The translations under genes were made by a program, and so were the position numbers. Under the pieces are notes generated by a model. It saw only the letters and a list, made by a program, of their open reading frames with translations, ran no database searches and was not told the origin of the DNA. From the NCBI GenBank assembly GCA_016795375.1, contig JAEUHJ010000234.1, forward strand, positions 1 to 33,061: a stretch of DNA of 33,061 nucleotides, read 5' to 3'. Source of the stretch: Verrucomicrobiaceae bacterium. GTDB lineage: Bacteria > Verrucomicrobiota > Verrucomicrobiia > Verrucomicrobiales > Verrucomicrobiaceae. Shown one piece after another: positions 15,024-24,129 of the stretch (position 1 is its first letter; each line of letters begins with the position of its first letter).

Positions 15024-16259
15024 ATGAACCCCACTTCATCCCCCTATGATGTCGCCGTCATCGGCGGAGGCCCGGCCGGAGCCGCCGCCGCCACCTTCCT
15101 CAGCCGCGCCGGCCACCGCTGTGTCGTTTTTGAGCAGGCGAAGTTCCCGCGCTATCACATCGGCGAGTCGCTCATCCCGCACACCCACGGCATCCTCGAC
15201 CGGCTCGGTCTGCTGCCGAAGATGCGGGATTCTCACTTTCCCGTGAAGCACAGCGTGCGCTTCGTCTCTCCCGAAGGCACGGAGTCCACGCCTTTCTACT
15301 TTTCCGAAACCATCGAAGGCGATCGCGCCCGCACCTGGCAGGTGGAGCGTGGCGAGTTTGATGTGATGATGCTCGAAAACGCCCGCGAGAACGGCGTCGA
15401 AGTCCGCGACGCCGCCGTGAAGGAAGTGATTTTTGAAGGTGACCGCGCCACCGGCGTGCGGCTCAACGGCGCCACCAATGGCGAGGAGGTGAAAGCCCGC
15501 GTCGTCATCGACGCCTCCGGCCGCGGCTGCACCATCGGACGCCAGCTCGGCCTGCGCGAGGAGTTGAAGGATCTGCGCAAAGCCACCGCGTGGAGCTACT
15601 ATCGCGGCGGCAAACGGCTTCCCGGCATCGACGCCGGAGAGACCACCATGTTCATGATCCCGGGCGGCGGCTGGTTCTGGTATATCCCGCTTCCGAATGA
15701 CATCGTCAGCGTGGGTGTCGTGGCGGATCCAGACTACCTGCTGGGCAAGTCCGACAACCTTGAGGAAGCCTATCTGCGCGAAGTCGCGCTCTGCAAAGGA
15801 CTCTCCGCGCGGCTCGCCAATGCCGAGCGTTTCGGTCCTGTGCGCGGCAGCCGCCAGCTCGCCTACCGCAACCGCCAGACCTGTGGTGACGGCTGGGTGA
15901 TGATCGGTGACGCCCGCGCCTTCCTCGACCCCATCTACTCCTCCGGCCTCTATCTCGCCCTCGGCTCCGCCGAACTCGCCGCCGGCTGCGCGGATGCCGC
16001 GCTCAAGAGCGGTGATGTCTCCGCCGCGCAACTTGGCGCCTTCGAACCCGCGCTTTGGGAAGGCGTCGGCGTCATCCGCCGTCTCATTCACGCCTTCTAC
16101 GATCCGCAGTTCAGCTTCCCGAAATTCGCCGAACGCTTCCCGGAGCAGCGTGCCGCGCTCATCGACTGCCTCATCGGCGACGTCGTCGGCAAGGATCTGA
16201 CAGCCTTCACCGCCGCGCTGGAGCAGATGACCCCGCCACCCGGTCCGCTCGGAGGCTGA
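15024..16259 (+). CDS. FAD-dependent halogenase-like oxidoreductase
   Basis: The ATG at 15024 starts directly before the dinucleotide-binding motif and gives 411 residues. The longer frame overlaps the preceding gene. Motifs: GGGPAG near residues 14-19, FPRYHIGESL at 41-50, a lysine at 75 in HFPVKHSVRF where flavin-dependent halogenases keep their catalytic lysine, GWFWYIP at 216-222 matching the family WxWxIP signature, and GDARAFLDPIYSSG at 295-308 for FAD binding and the F-x-D-P-x-x-S-x-G element. These point to the phenol/pyrrole-type flavin-dependent halogenase group, which uses FADH2, O2 and halide. Related non-halogenating oxidoreductases exist, so activity is unproven. It is the last gene of the operon and ends 3 bp from the convergent nnrS. 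Confidence 0.8.
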   Translation: MNPTSSPYDVAVIGGGPAGAAAATFLSRAGHRCVVFEQAKFPRYHIGESLIPHTHGILDRLGLLPKMRDSHFPVKHSVRFVSPEGTESTPFYFSETIEGDRARTWQVERGEFDVMMLENARENGVEVRDAAVKEVIFEGDRATGVRLNGATNGEEVKARVVIDASGRGCTIGRQLGLREELKDLRKATAWSYYRGGKRLPGIDAGETTMFMIPGGGWFWYIPLPNDIVSVGVVADPDYLLGKSDNLEEAYLREVALCKGLSARLANAERFGPVRGSRQLAYRNRQTCGDGWVMIGDARAFLDPIYSSGLYLALGSAELAAGCADAALKSGDVSAAQLGAFEPALWEGVGVIRRLIHAFYDPQFSFPKFAERFPEQRAALIDCLIGDVVGKDLTAFTAALEQMTPPPGPLGG

Positions 16260-16262
16260 CCC

Positions 16263-17453
16263 TCACTCCTCCTCATCCCGCTTCGCAAAACGCCGCCGGT
16301 GCCACAGCAGCCAGAACAGGCTGAGCAGACTCCAGCTCACGGCGGCGTAGATGTGATGCGAGACGGTCGTCTGCGGCACCCAGGCCGGAACCACCCGCGT
16401 GGTGGCTGTCAGGACGCCGAGGAACACCAGCAGGCGCACCCATTTCGACTTCGCGAAAAAACCCTCCAGATCACCGCTGTGCCCAAACAGCACGCGGGAG
16501 CCGACGACGAGGATCAGCATGCCAAAACCGCCGATGTAGAGCAGGTGCTCGATGCTGACGTGCTGCGCATAGTGAAACGGCGCGAGCACGAGTCCCATGC
16601 CGCCGATGGCGAGCGCCCAAAACAGCCCCGTGGTGAGCGATCCGGCCTGCTGCGTCTTCCATTTCACCTCCGTGAGCAGATAGATCACCGCCACACCGGC
16701 CCGCAGCGCGTAGCCGGCGATGATTTGGCCGCAGGCTTCGAGGAAAAAACTGCCCACGAGCAAAGCAGCGGCCGCGATGGCCCGCAGCAGCTTCACGCGG
16801 CCCTGCGCCGCTGTTTTTGGATCGCCAAAATCTCCGCCGAGCATGCGCGGGAACACAAATGAGCCGATGCCGAGCACCGGCGGCAGCAGGAAGCCCTGGT
16901 AGAGCAGCAGGCCCGCCAGCCGGAAACGCCCCGCCGTCATCTCCGTGTGCATCAGGGCCGCTCCAGTGATGCCGCAGGCCAGCCCGGTGAGCGCCAGCAG
17001 CATCTGCGGCGGCGGCATCTCCTGGCGAAAACGCACGACGCGGATCACCAGGCACAGCAGCAACGAACCCAGCAGCGCGACGAAGAGTCCGTCCCCCCAG
17101 GCATGGTGCAGGCGCAGATGACAGATGGCCGAGGCCTGATGCAGGGCGAAGAGCCAGGACAGCTCCAGCGGCGTGAGCTTCGGCGCCGTGGCCATGCGCG
17201 GCCCGGCGGTGCCGAGAAAGCCGACGACGAAGGCGCCGGCGAAGGCCTCGATCATGATCCGTGCATGGGCGAAGTTTGGATAAAAACCGATCTGCTGCGC
17301 ATAAAACAGCGGCCAGAGCGACACGCCGATCATGCTCCACACCGCGCCGCTGGCGAAGAACACGCGATACGGCTCCGCCGCCAGCCAGCGCAGCACATTC
17401 GTGGCGGCGGGCGACTTGCGTTTCTTGTGCTTGCAGGCGGGGAACTGGCTCAT
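16263..17453 (-). CDS. nnrS: NnrS family membrane protein
   Basis: The ATG at 17451-17453 (MSQFPACKHKK) gives 396 residues. A TTG 30 bp upstream is possible but less likely. After a basic N-terminus the protein begins EPYRVFFASGAVWSMIGVSLWPLF, the typical NnrS opening, and continues with about twelve hydrophobic helices. GFLGTAGPRM, LHQASAICHL and HYAQHVSIEHLLYIGGFGMLIL carry conserved histidines. NnrS proteins contain heme and copper and protect against nitrosative stress. They are often controlled by NO-responsive regulators and linked to denitrification genes. This fits the nirK/nos island a few kilobases away. I found no NO-regulator box in the gap upstream. Confidence 0.92.
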   Translation of the reverse strand: MSQFPACKHKKRKSPAATNVLRWLAAEPYRVFFASGAVWSMIGVSLWPLFYAQQIGFYPNFAHARIMIEAFAGAFVVGFLGTAGPRMATAPKLTPLELSWLFALHQASAICHLRLHHAWGDGLFVALLGSLLLCLVIRVVRFRQEMPPPQMLLALTGLACGITGAALMHTEMTAGRFRLAGLLLYQGFLLPPVLGIGSFVFPRMLGGDFGDPKTAAQGRVKLLRAIAAAALLVGSFFLEACGQIIAGYALRAGVAVIYLLTEVKWKTQQAGSLTTGLFWALAIGGMGLVLAPFHYAQHVSIEHLLYIGGFGMLILVVGSRVLFGHSGDLEGFFAKSKWVRLLVFLGVLTATTRVVPAWVPQTTVSHHIYAAVSWSLLSLFWLLWHRRRFAKRDEEE

Positions 17454-17646
17454 GGGAATCGGGTTTTTGATGAAGGTTGGCAATTGGACGGCACGGATGC
17501 GCTCACGAGCGTTTCAATTTCTGCGCGTCTGGAGATGTCGGGGCATGTGGGAAGGAGGCGGCACCTGTGCAACTTTTGAATCCAAACTCTCCACGGATGC
17601 TGGGGACAAGTGTGCCTCGTTTGAGGCTCACATCCCGATTTTACCC
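17454..17646. promoter_or_regulatory. Upstream region of nnrS, no recognisable box
   Basis: The 193 bp between the nnrS start and the BNR-4 stop must contain the nnrS promoter. I searched for TTGAT-N4-ATCAA-like FNR/NNR sites and saw none that is convincing. No terminator hairpin for the BNR-4 gene is evident. Confidence 0.2.
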
Positions 17647-19032
17647 TTACCTTACGACTTCAGGAGCCGTGAAGTCTCCCTTCATTTTCTCCGGCAGGCG
17701 CCAGACCTGCGAACCATCCCTGTCCGTGAAGTAGAGACGTGATTCGGACGGCCCCAGTGTGTCGCCATCCGCCCAGAAGGCATAAAAGCCAGGGTGGGCG
17801 TTCACTGGACGGCGCGCGTAGGTGTGGTTGAAGCGGCTGTCGCGCGTGAGCTGTTTCATCCGCGACCACGTCGTGCCCCTGTCCGTGCTTTGCCACATCA
17901 CCATCTCTCCGCCCGTGGTCCATGGCCGGGGGCCGGGATCGGTCGGCGCGATGATCTTCCATGAGCCGTCAGGCTCGATGAAGATCGATCCGTGGTCGTA
18001 ATTGTGGTCGCTGGTGGCAAAGGCGCGCTTCTCCCACTGGCTTCCGGTCCAGCGGAGCGTGAACCACGGGCGCGGGCCGTGTCCGGGGCCGGACTCATAG
18101 CCTGTCGTGGTGAGATAGAGGATCACGGGATGCCCGGCGGCGTCGAAGTTCAAATCCTTGAGATAGACCAGCTTTTTCTCCGCCCTGGAATCTAGAACCA
18201 GCGCTGGATTTTTCGCGTCGAGCAGCGGTGCCGTGACCGGCACGCCCGCCACCGTGGTCCATGTCCGGCAGAAGTCGCATGTCTCGACGTAGTAGATGTT
18301 GGACCTCTCATTGAGTCCCACAGGCTTCGGATGGAAATCAAAAACACTCGCCAGCCGGTTTCCGTGACGCCAGGTGAGCTGGTAGTCACCCATCTCGATG
18401 TGGGCGAGGCTTTGCGGCTCATTCCACCTGCGGCCATCGGCGCTCGTCATCCAGAAGAGTCCACGTCCGGCCTTGTAGCGTGTGTGCAGGAACAGAAACC
18501 CCTTTCCTGGCATCCACCACGGATGCGCGTAGGAGAAGTTGGTCTCGAGAATCTGCTCGAACTCGTCCACCGACCACGGCTTCGTGCTCCGGTGCATCCA
18601 CGACGGCCGCGCGGTGCCATGCGCGGCGGAAAAAATCCAGACGTGGCCCGCGTCGTCGAGCATGATCGTCGGATTGTCGTGCGCATCGTCGGTCTTCTTG
18701 TTCAGCAGGATGGTCGGGCGCGGCACCAGGCCCGTCGAGTGATCGAAGCAGCTCACCATGTGCAGCAGCTCGTTCTTCTCCCGCGACCGGCCGCCGTAGC
18801 AGAAGAAGGTCTTGTTCACCTCCCTGGCGTAGATCGCGCAGGGGAGCTGCTGCTGCGGGTAGGTGGCAAAGCCGCCGCTGTATTTGTAGCCGTATTCATC
18901 TTTCGAGGGCTGGTTGGAGTACCAGATGCCACGGTAGCCGTCGTCCTTCGGCTGGGCGGTGGCGTCAGGAGCGGCCGCTCCGGCGAGGAGGATCAGCAGC
19001 GATCCGGCAGACAGCATGTTCAGGTGTCTCAT
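17647..19032 (-). CDS. Secreted BNR-4 repeat protein
   Basis: The 461-residue protein has a signal peptide (MRHLNMLSAGSLLILLAGAAAPDATA) and starts DDGYRGIWYSNQPSKDEYGYKYSGG. It then shows a series of beta-propeller blades with Asp-box-like turns, such as STDRGTTWSRM and TSADGRRWNEP, and the HDNPTIMLDDAGHVWIF segment typical of the BNR-4 family. BNR-4 domains occur in polysaccharide lyases and other carbohydrate-active proteins, so a role in binding or degrading an external polysaccharide is possible. No partner genes for glycan use are nearby. The 172-bp gap to pdxH is divergent and holds no clear promoter. Confidence 0.82.
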   Translation of the reverse strand: MRHLNMLSAGSLLILLAGAAAPDATAQPKDDGYRGIWYSNQPSKDEYGYKYSGGFATYPQQQLPCAIYAREVNKTFFCYGGRSREKNELLHMVSCFDHSTGLVPRPTILLNKKTDDAHDNPTIMLDDAGHVWIFSAAHGTARPSWMHRSTKPWSVDEFEQILETNFSYAHPWWMPGKGFLFLHTRYKAGRGLFWMTSADGRRWNEPQSLAHIEMGDYQLTWRHGNRLASVFDFHPKPVGLNERSNIYYVETCDFCRTWTTVAGVPVTAPLLDAKNPALVLDSRAEKKLVYLKDLNFDAAGHPVILYLTTTGYESGPGHGPRPWFTLRWTGSQWEKRAFATSDHNYDHGSIFIEPDGSWKIIAPTDPGPRPWTTGGEMVMWQSTDRGTTWSRMKQLTRDSRFNHTYARRPVNAHPGFYAFWADGDTLGPSESRLYFTDRDGSQVWRLPEKMKGDFTAPEVVR

Positions 19033-19204
19033 GTTCCGGGAGACAACGAAGCTAGCCGTGTCCTTTCAACCCGGCTGTGGCGGGCCAGTCACCACATGTT
19101 GTCGTGGAGTCCCTCATGCGTGCGCGGTGCCGTGTCGCAAAGCCTGCATCCGGGTTTTGCAATCCGGCGGCGGCGCGCTTTGATGTCCCACCTCGATCAC
19201 CCCC

Positions 19205-19873
19205 ATGTCCGACCCCATCACGAGTTCCAAAGCCGGCGCGCTGCCTGACATGCGCCGCAGCTACGAAAGGGAGCGCCTGTCGCGCGACTCGCTCCATGCC
19301 GACCCCGTCGCGCAGTTCGATGTCTGGCTGGGCGACGCCCTGCGCGAAGGCGTGATCGAGCCGAATGCGATGACCCTGGCCACCGCCACGCCGGACGGAC
19401 GCCCCCTGGTGCGCACCGTGCTGCTGAAAGGACTGGATCAGCGCGGCTTCGTCTTCTTCACCAATCTCGAAAGCCGCAAGGCCGCGCACATCGCGGCGAA
19501 TCCGCATGTCGCGCTCGTCTTTCCGTGGCTGGCGCTGGAGCGGCAGGTCATCGTCACCGGCACGGCGGAGCGGGTTTCGATGACGGAGACGCTGAAATAC
19601 TTCCTCACCCGTCCGCGCGAGAGCCAGCTCGCCGCGTGGGCCTCGCAGCAGAGCCGCGCCATCTCCTCCCGCAAGGTGCTGGAGATGGAGTGGGCGAAGT
19701 TGAAGGAGAAATTCGGCGTCGGCGAGGTGCCGCTGCCATCTTTCTGGGGCGGCTTCCGCGTGAAGCCCGCGACCATCGAGTTCTGGCAGGGCGGTCCGCA
19801 CCGACTGCACGATCGCTTTCAATACACACGCGGCGAAGGGGGCGTGTGGACGCTGGAACGACTCGCGCCGTGA
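19205..19873 (+). CDS. pdxH: Pyridoxamine/pyridoxine 5'-phosphate oxidase
   Basis: The 222-residue protein makes pyridoxal 5'-phosphate from PNP or PMP using FMN and O2, in the cytosol. Full-length family features: MRRSYERERLS near the start, NAMTLATATPDGRPLVRTVLLKGLDQRGFVFFTN for FMN binding, then VALVFPWLALERQVIVTGTAE, WASQQSRAISSR, PSFWGGFRV and the C-terminal EFWQGGPHRLHDRF substrate and FMN motif ending in LAP. It stands alone between the BNR-4 gene and the porin gene. PLP synthesis has no special link to the denitrification genes next door. Confidence 0.97.
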   Translation: MSDPITSSKAGALPDMRRSYERERLSRDSLHADPVAQFDVWLGDALREGVIEPNAMTLATATPDGRPLVRTVLLKGLDQRGFVFFTNLESRKAAHIAANPHVALVFPWLALERQVIVTGTAERVSMTETLKYFLTRPRESQLAAWASQQSRAISSRKVLEMEWAKLKEKFGVGEVPLPSFWGGFRVKPATIEFWQGGPHRLHDRFQYTRGEGGVWTLERLAP

Positions 19874-19918
19874 TCAGCGCGCCTCTTCCGTGTTTTTTGT
19901 CCGTCCGGCCAGTTCCGC

Positions 19919-21226
19919 TCAGAATTTCAAATTCGTCATCACATAGACGAAGTCGGCATCGCTGCTGGCGCCGGTGTCGGCGAGATAGGGGCCGCTGAAG
20001 AAGTGGCTGTAGCCCAGGGTGATGCCGAGGTGGGCGCTGTGGGCGTAGTGGATGAGCAGATCGAGCTCGCTGCCGACGAAGGGATCGGCGGCGGGGGTGA
20101 TGGGGCGCACGACGGTGCTGGCGTTGGCGCGGCGGAGGGCGTCGCTGGTACTGGCGAGCCAGAAGAGATGGTAGTCGAGGCTGGTGGTGAGTTTGGCAGT
20201 GGGTTTGGCGCTGAGGCGCAGGGCGATGTTGTGCAGGTTGCTCCAGGAGAAGATGTCCATGTAGCCATAGTAGGGGTGATTGGTGGGGAAGAGGTTTTGA
20301 AAGGCGCCTTGCTTGCCATCGGCGGCATTGCCATCGCCACTGCCGTGGCTGTATTCGAGGCCGAGGCGTGGCTTCCAGGCCGCGGCGAAGGTGTGGCCGC
20401 CTTCGATGAAGCCGGCGAAGGCGCTCAACTCTCTGCCGCCTGCGGTGCCGGTCTGGTAGGCAAATTCGGCTTTGTAGTCCCAGGGACCGAGTTTGCCGGG
20501 GATGGATTTGAGATGGGTGCCGAGGGTGAGGAAGTGGTCGTTGCGGTTCGAGTCGTCAAAGTAGAGTGCGTAGAGTTCGGTGTCCTGGATGCCGAGCGTG
20601 GGGATGTGGGCGTAGAGGCCGGTGAGGCTGCTGTCCCAGTCACTTTGATCAAAACCGCTGCGGTCGATGGTGACGACGGAGGAGGTGAAGAGATCGACCC
20701 AGAGGCCGCCCTGGCCGTGGTAGCGGAGTTTGGCGGCGTCGAAGGTGCGGGTGAAATTGGTCCACTCCAGCGGGCCGATGAGGCGCTGGTCGCCGTAGAG
20801 CAGCACCTGGCGGCCGACTTTGAGGCTGAGGGGGAAGTCTTTGCCGTGGCCGAGTTCGACATAGAGCTGGCGGAGGTCAAAGGGGTTGTCCCCTTCGGCT
20901 CCGAGCTGGCCGGGGATGTTCGGGCGGTTGCTGTCGATCTCGCGTGAGTCCTGGCCCTGGGCGTAAAGGGTGAGCCAGCCGGCGGGATGCAGCTCGAGGC
21001 TGAGGCGGAAACGGTTGAGCAGCCAGGCGTCGTCGTTGATGTGGCCGAGGCGGCTGTTGAAGTCGAAGTTGTCATCGCGGTATTCGAAGCGGGTCTGGTC
21101 TTCGATGCCGATGATGGCCTTGCCGTTGGCAAAGGAGAGCGGATTCGCTGCGGCGGGTGTCGCTGCATCTGCGAGGCATGGCAGCGTGATTGCGAGGAAA
21201 GAGGAGATGATGAATTTCACGCTCAA
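19919..21226 (-). CDS. Alginate-export-family outer-membrane beta-barrel protein
   Basis: About 435 residues: a signal peptide (KFIISSFLAITLPCLADA) and alternating strands of an outer-membrane barrel ending in YVMTNLKF, with a terminal phenylalanine as expected. AWLLNRFRLSLELHPAGWLTLYAQGQDSR, PLSLKVGRQVLLYGDQRLIGPLEWTNFTRTFDA and the last third match the Alginate_exp (PF13372) pattern. Many members are anion channels unrelated to alginate. The start is either TTG at 21224-21226, overlapping the upstream stop (TTGA), or GTG at 21218-21220. Both imply translational coupling to the NirV-SCO gene. As the last gene of the nirK operon it could admit nitrite or nitrate to the periplasm, which is inference. 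Confidence 0.82.
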   Translation of the reverse strand: MSVKFIISSFLAITLPCLADAATPAAANPLSFANGKAIIGIEDQTRFEYRDDNFDFNSRLGHINDDAWLLNRFRLSLELHPAGWLTLYAQGQDSREIDSNRPNIPGQLGAEGDNPFDLRQLYVELGHGKDFPLSLKVGRQVLLYGDQRLIGPLEWTNFTRTFDAAKLRYHGQGGLWVDLFTSSVVTIDRSGFDQSDWDSSLTGLYAHIPTLGIQDTELYALYFDDSNRNDHFLTLGTHLKSIPGKLGPWDYKAEFAYQTGTAGGRELSAFAGFIEGGHTFAAAWKPRLGLEYSHGSGDGNAADGKQGAFQNLFPTNHPYYGYMDIFSWSNLHNIALRLSAKPTAKLTTSLDYHLFWLASTSDALRRANASTVVRPITPAADPFVGSELDLLIHYAHSAHLGITLGYSHFFSGPYLADTGASSDADFVYVMTNLKF

Positions 21227-22533
21227 CGCAGGAGTTTTTTCAGCGCGGTGATGGTTGGCGCGATGTCGGCGCCGAGGGCTTCTTCGCGGTGGATGATGTT
21301 TCCTTCCGCGTCGAGCACGGCGATGAGATTGGAGTGGGTGAGAAAGCCTTCCACGGTGGCGAATTTGAATTGCAAAGCCACGGCGAGCTGGCGGATGGCC
21401 TCGTCATCGGAGACGGCGAAGGTCCAGCGTGCGGGGGAGAGCTGGTGCTCGGTCATGGCGGCCTGCATCTGCGCGGGTTTGTCCGCGGCGGTGTCGAAGG
21501 AGAAGAAGACGAGGCCCACTTTGTCCGCATCGGCGCCGAGGGCGGCCTCGATGCGTTTCATATCACCGATGATGCGCGGGCAGGCGTATTTGCAGGTGGT
21601 GAAGCCCATGGTGATGAGGCGTGGCTTGCCACGGAGATCAGCGAGTTTCAGCGGGCGGTCGTCCTGCGTGCGCCACTGGCCGGAGAGGTCATAGATGGTG
21701 GTGAATGACGGCATCGCGGGTGCTGGCGGCTCCTCCTTCACGGATTTCGCAGCGCGGAAGCCGAGGCTGCGCACGCAGTAATCCCCCTTCAGGCTGCTGC
21801 GGAAGGCGTAGCGCATGTAGGCGGCGTAGTTGCTGACATCGGCGGCGAGCAGCGAGCCTGCGCCGCAGAAGAGCTTCCGCTCCAGCGAGCCGTCTCCACG
21901 CGAGTCACCGACGATCATGGTGCTGTTGAAGTCATGCACCCATTCCCAGATGACGCCGTGGAGGCCGCGCGCGCCATGCACATTGAGCACGCCCTCGCCC
22001 ACGGCGGGCAGCGGCCCGCTGGCGGGCTGGGAATACCATTCGAGGAGCTGGCGGAGGAATGCCTGATCGCTGCTGGCATCCAGCCGGGTGGCATCGGCAC
22101 GGGCGATAAATTCCCATTCGTCCTGCGTGGGGAGGCGTTTGCCCTGCGTTTCGCAGAATGCCTTCGCGGCGAACCACGAGACGTTCACCACGGGCATGGC
22201 GAGTGCTTTTTCATCGCCGGGATCGAGATCGCCACGCCAATGGGCGAGGTAGTTTTTGTCCGCGAGCGTGGGTTTGATCTGCGAGCGCCGCCATGCGGGA
22301 TGTTTCGTCACGAAGTCGAGGAACTGCGCATTCGTGACCTGCGTGATGTCGATGAAAAAGGGCTGCGTGGTGCGTGGCCTGGCCTCTTTGGCGTAGAGCG
22401 GCTTGTAGCTGCCGCCAGCGATGGCGACCATGCCGGGCGGTGGCGATGGCACTGCTGCAGGAGATTCGCCACGCCCAGGCAGCAGGCCGGGGGGGGCCAG
22501 ACAGCAGCAGGCGATGAGCGTGACGATCTTCAT
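21223..22533 (-). CDS. nirV: NirV-like SUMF1 domain fused to SCO1/SenC copper chaperone
   Basis: The 436-residue exported protein has two domains. Residues 35-265 are a SUMF1/FGE-like domain: GMVAIAGGSYKPL, PFFIDITQVTNAQFLDFV, PVVNVSWFAAKAFCETQGKRLPTQDEWE, WEWVHDF and the closing VRSLGFRAA. The two cysteines that bind copper in true formylglycine-generating enzymes are not at their expected place, so sulfatase activation is unlikely. NirV of Rhodobacter sphaeroides is a SUMF1-type protein encoded next to nirK. Residues 275-436 are a SCO1/SenC thioredoxin fold with CKYAC (C314, C318) and H400 in FLTHSNL, the copper ligands of SCO proteins. It starts 21 bp after nirK and probably helps copper delivery to NirK. 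Confidence 0.88.
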   Translation of the reverse strand: MKIVTLIACCCLAPPGLLPGRGESPAAVPSPPPGMVAIAGGSYKPLYAKEARPRTTQPFFIDITQVTNAQFLDFVTKHPAWRRSQIKPTLADKNYLAHWRGDLDPGDEKALAMPVVNVSWFAAKAFCETQGKRLPTQDEWEFIARADATRLDASSDQAFLRQLLEWYSQPASGPLPAVGEGVLNVHGARGLHGVIWEWVHDFNSTMIVGDSRGDGSLERKLFCGAGSLLAADVSNYAAYMRYAFRSSLKGDYCVRSLGFRAAKSVKEEPPAPAMPSFTTIYDLSGQWRTQDDRPLKLADLRGKPRLITMGFTTCKYACPRIIGDMKRIEAALGADADKVGLVFFSFDTAADKPAQMQAAMTEHQLSPARWTFAVSDDEAIRQLAVALQFKFATVEGFLTHSNLIAVLDAEGNIIHREEALGADIAPTITALKKLLR

Positions 22534-22554
22534 GAGACGTGTGCGTGATGACGA

Positions 22555-24129
22555 TCAATGTGCGCCATTGGGCGCGGCAGGCGCGGGCACCGTGTCGCGG
22601 ATTTCTTTGACCATCGCGGGCAGCACCTCGGTGCCGTTGTTGCCCCACTGGCTATAGACGTAGGTGAGCACGTTGGCCACCTGCTCGTCATTGAGGCCGA
22701 GCTGAGGCATGATGCTCTCATACACCTCGCCATTCACGGTGACTTTGCCCTGCAAACCATGCAGCACGGTGCCGATGGAGCGCTTCACATCCGCATTGAG
22801 GTAGTCGGACTTCGCCAGCGGCGGGAATGCCTTCGGGATGCCCTGGCCCTCCGCCTGATGGCAGGCCATGCAGACGCTGGTGTAGAGAGTTTTGCCACGC
22901 GTGATGCGCTCCCCCTTGTTCGCAGCGGGCGCAGGCTGTGAGGATGCCTGGGCGATGCTCTGGATGGCGCCGCCTTCGAGCTGGTAGATGCGGTCATCCT
23001 GCTTGCCGGAATAGACGACGAGATTGTCAGGGCCGCTGACCTTGATCATGCCCACCGCTCCTTTGTTGAAGGCGCGGAAGATGCTGTGATCGACCAAAAT
23101 ATACGTTCCCGGCACGTCGAGGCCGAATTCCACGATGCTGGAGCCACCGGCGGGGATCATCGTCGTCTGCACCTGATGCTGCGCGGGCTTCATGCCGCCT
23201 TCGAGATACACGTTGTCAAAAATTTCGCCGATGACGTGGAAGGAGGAGGTGAGGTTAGGGCCGCCGTTGCCGACGAAGAGACGCACTTTCTCACCCACCT
23301 TGGCCTGCACGGCATTGTCACCGGCCATCGCGCCGACGCTGCCGTTGAAGACGACGTAGTCGGCATCTTCCGCCAGCGCCTTTTCCATGCTGAAGGGTTG
23401 CAGCCCGGCCTGGCCGTAGGGCCCCTTGGTGTAAAACTCCGACTGCATGACATAGAATTCTTTGTCCACCTTCGGCAGTCCGCCGATGGGCTCGATGAGG
23501 ATGAGGCCATACATGCCGTTGGCGATGTGCATGCCCACCGGCGCCGTGGCGCAGTGATAGACATAGAGGCCGGGATTCAGTGCCTTGAAGGAGAACACCG
23601 AGGCGTGTCCCGGCGCCGTGAAGGAGGCCGCCGCGCCGCCGCCGGGGCCGGTGACGGCGTGCAGGTCGATGTTGTGCGGCATCTTGCTGTCCGGGCGGTT
23701 TTGCAGATGAAACTCCACCTCGTCATTCTGGCGGATGCGGATGAACTTTCCGGGAACACTGCCGCCGAAGGTCCAGAAGGTGTAGTTCACACCATCGGCC
23801 ATGCGTTTGACGATTTCCTGCACCTCGAGCTGGATCGTCACCTTCGTGGGGTGATCCCGCGTGAGGGGCGGCGGCACATTCGGCGCATCGGTGAGCACGG
23901 CATTCTCCGTGCCGGAGACGGGCTTGTCCGGCTGCTTGGTGGGATCCGCCAGCGCCTCCGCCGAAGGCGCTGCTGCCACCGCGGCAGGCGTGGCGGTTTT
24001 ATAGGACTCCATCGTCTTGATGAAGGTCTCCTGGGATTGTTTTTCGTTCGGGCTGAGCTCGTGGTCACCGCATTGTGTGAGCAGGGCGGCGGCGCTGACG
24101 GCCAGGATGATGCGTGGTGTTGTTTTCAT
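22555..24129 (-). CDS. nirK: Copper nitrite reductase, AniA type, with C-terminal cytochrome c domain
   Basis: The 524-residue enzyme reduces nitrite to NO in the periplasm. It has a lipoprotein signal (ALLTQC, Cys20) and a flexible Ala/Pro linker to about residue 90. Two cupredoxin domains follow. Type 1 copper ligands appear as H152, C193, H201 and M206, in [14 protein letters not shown], as in Neisseria AniA. Type 2 copper ligands are H157, H192 and H348, with catalytic D155 and H298. The C-terminal domain (about 405-497) holds CMACH (C420-H424), a c-type heme that probably passes electrons to the type 1 copper, as in three-domain NirK proteins. The start overlaps the hemoglobin stop by 4 bp (ATGA). 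It is the second gene of a four-gene operon. Confidence 0.97.
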   Translation of the reverse strand: MKTTPRIILAVSAAALLTQCGDHELSPNEKQSQETFIKTMESYKTATPAAVAAAPSAEALADPTKQPDKPVSGTENAVLTDAPNVPPPLTRDHPTKVTIQLEVQEIVKRMADGVNYTFWTFGGSVPGKFIRIRQNDEVEFHLQNRPDSKMPHNIDLHAVTGPGGGAAASFTAPGHASVFSFKALNPGLYVYHCATAPVGMHIANGMYGLILIEPIGGLPKVDKEFYVMQSEFYTKGPYGQAGLQPFSMEKALAEDADYVVFNGSVGAMAGDNAVQAKVGEKVRLFVGNGGPNLTSSFHVIGEIFDNVYLEGGMKPAQHQVQTTMIPAGGSSIVEFGLDVPGTYILVDHSIFRAFNKGAVGMIKVSGPDNLVVYSGKQDDRIYQLEGGAIQSIAQASSQPAPAANKGERITRGKTLYTSVCMACHQAEGQGIPKAFPPLAKSDYLNADVKRSIGTVLHGLQGKVTVNGEVYESIMPQLGLNDEQVANVLTYVYSQWGNNGTEVLPAMVKEIRDTVPAPAAPNGAH

